A stretch of 15,055 nt of DNA, taken from contig CAZJMK010000074.1 of the NCBI GenBank assembly GCA_964547135.1, positions 1 to 15,055 on the forward strand, read 5' to 3'. Of the stretch, positions 14,748 to 15,055 are shown piece by piece. The notes below the pieces were generated by a model. The model was not told where the DNA came from. It did no database searches and saw only the letters and a list, made by a program, of their open reading frames with translations. How positions within the stretch are numbered: the stretch's first letter is position 1; each line of letters starts with the position of its first letter. A program made the translations under genes and the position numbers. This stretch comes from JAJXSS01 sp964547135. GTDB lineage: Bacteria; Planctomycetota; Phycisphaerae; Phycisphaerales; Phycisphaeraceae.

Positions 14748-14756
14748 GTGGAAAAG

Positions 14757-15055
14757 AAGTGGTCGAGTGGTCAAGTGGCCGAGTGGCCAAGTGACGGAAC
14801 CGTATTCGGTCGTTAGCGCCGCGCTGTATCGCGCTGTTAGAAGTGGTCAAGTGGTCGAGTGACCAAGTGACGGAACCGTTTTCGGGTGTTAGCGCCGCGA
14901 TGTATCGCGCTGTTAAAAGTGGTCGAGTGGTCAAGTGGCCGAGTGGCCAAGTGACGGAACCGTATTCGGGTGTTAGCGCCGCGATGTATCGCGCTGTTAA
15001 AAGTGGTCGAGTGGTCAAGTGGCCGAGTGGCCAAGTGACGGAACCGTATTCGGTC
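14757..15055. repeat. Nested tandem repeat: 84-bp units built from GTGGYCRA octamers plus a hairpin core
   Basis: Units are 14757-14840 (84 bp), 14841-14916 (76 bp), 14917-15000 (84 bp) and 15001-15055 (cut by the window edge). Each unit begins with three or four octamers of the type GTGGYCRA, then a constant part containing GTGACGGAACCGT and TTAGCGCCGCGATGTATCGC. The second unit is shorter by exactly one octamer. CGCGAT-GT-ATCGCG forms a stem in the second and third units; the first unit has one mismatch. Because 84 is divisible by three, the minus strand shows a repetitive open frame (to 15018), which I consider a by-product. Confidence 0.93.

Noticed and set aside
14533..15018. 161-residue minus-strand open frame with a 28-residue repeat
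   Set aside because: It is a translation of the 84-bp tandem repeat and overlaps the start of hcp; the open frame follows from the unit length being divisible by three.
1..15055. Possible CRISPR array in any of the tandem repeats
   Set aside because: Repeat units are contiguous or nested with no unique spacers of constant length, and no cas genes are present.

Overview
All nine convincing genes in this 15 kb window lie on the minus strand, so transcription runs from the right edge to the left edge. The gene set points to a respiring bacterium with the quinol-oxidising alternative complex III (ActABC), fused Rieske-free iron-sulfur/molybdopterin-like ActB, a hybrid cluster protein and ArgJ-type arginine synthesis. 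Weak or absent Shine-Dalgarno sequences before most genes, and gaps filled with many families of short repeats, suggest the PVC group, most likely Planctomycetota. That taxonomic guess is inference; no rRNA or other marker gene is present.

Layout in order of transcription. 14757-15055: nested tandem repeat running off the right edge. 14636-14756: hcp control region with a CRP/FNR-type box and a second dyad. 13349-14635: hcp, compact class III-like hybrid cluster protein, ended by a clear intrinsic terminator. 11988-13226: argJ. 11868-11986: inverted-arm repeat element between argJ and the next gene. 9375-11864: P1B-4-type heavy-metal ATPase. 9303-9371: small element that can fold as a cloverleaf. 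7546-9264: GT-C-fold membrane glycosyltransferase. 7225-7545: composite repeat region. 6838-7224: gcvH. 6196-6798: unknown lipoprotein. 5833-6195: second composite repeat region. 5176-5832, 2044-5169 and 54-1526: actA, actB and actC, with a 517-base repeat-filled gap between actB and actC. The remaining act genes (actD, E, F) would be expected beyond the left edge.

The metabolic genes are mostly unrelated housekeeping functions. Only actABC form an evident pathway unit: ActA (pentaheme cytochrome), ActB (Fe-S protein) and ActC (quinol-binding membrane subunit) pass electrons from quinol to a cytochrome or directly to an oxidase.

The most unusual content is outside the genes. Six of the nine genes have a short-period repeat array or inverted-repeat element starting within four bases of the stop codon. 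In three of them the stop codon itself is the first three bases of the first repeat unit and differs by one base from the repeat consensus. Two intergenic regions carry the same modules in the same order. These repeats, rather than any protein, are the candidate undescribed system here.
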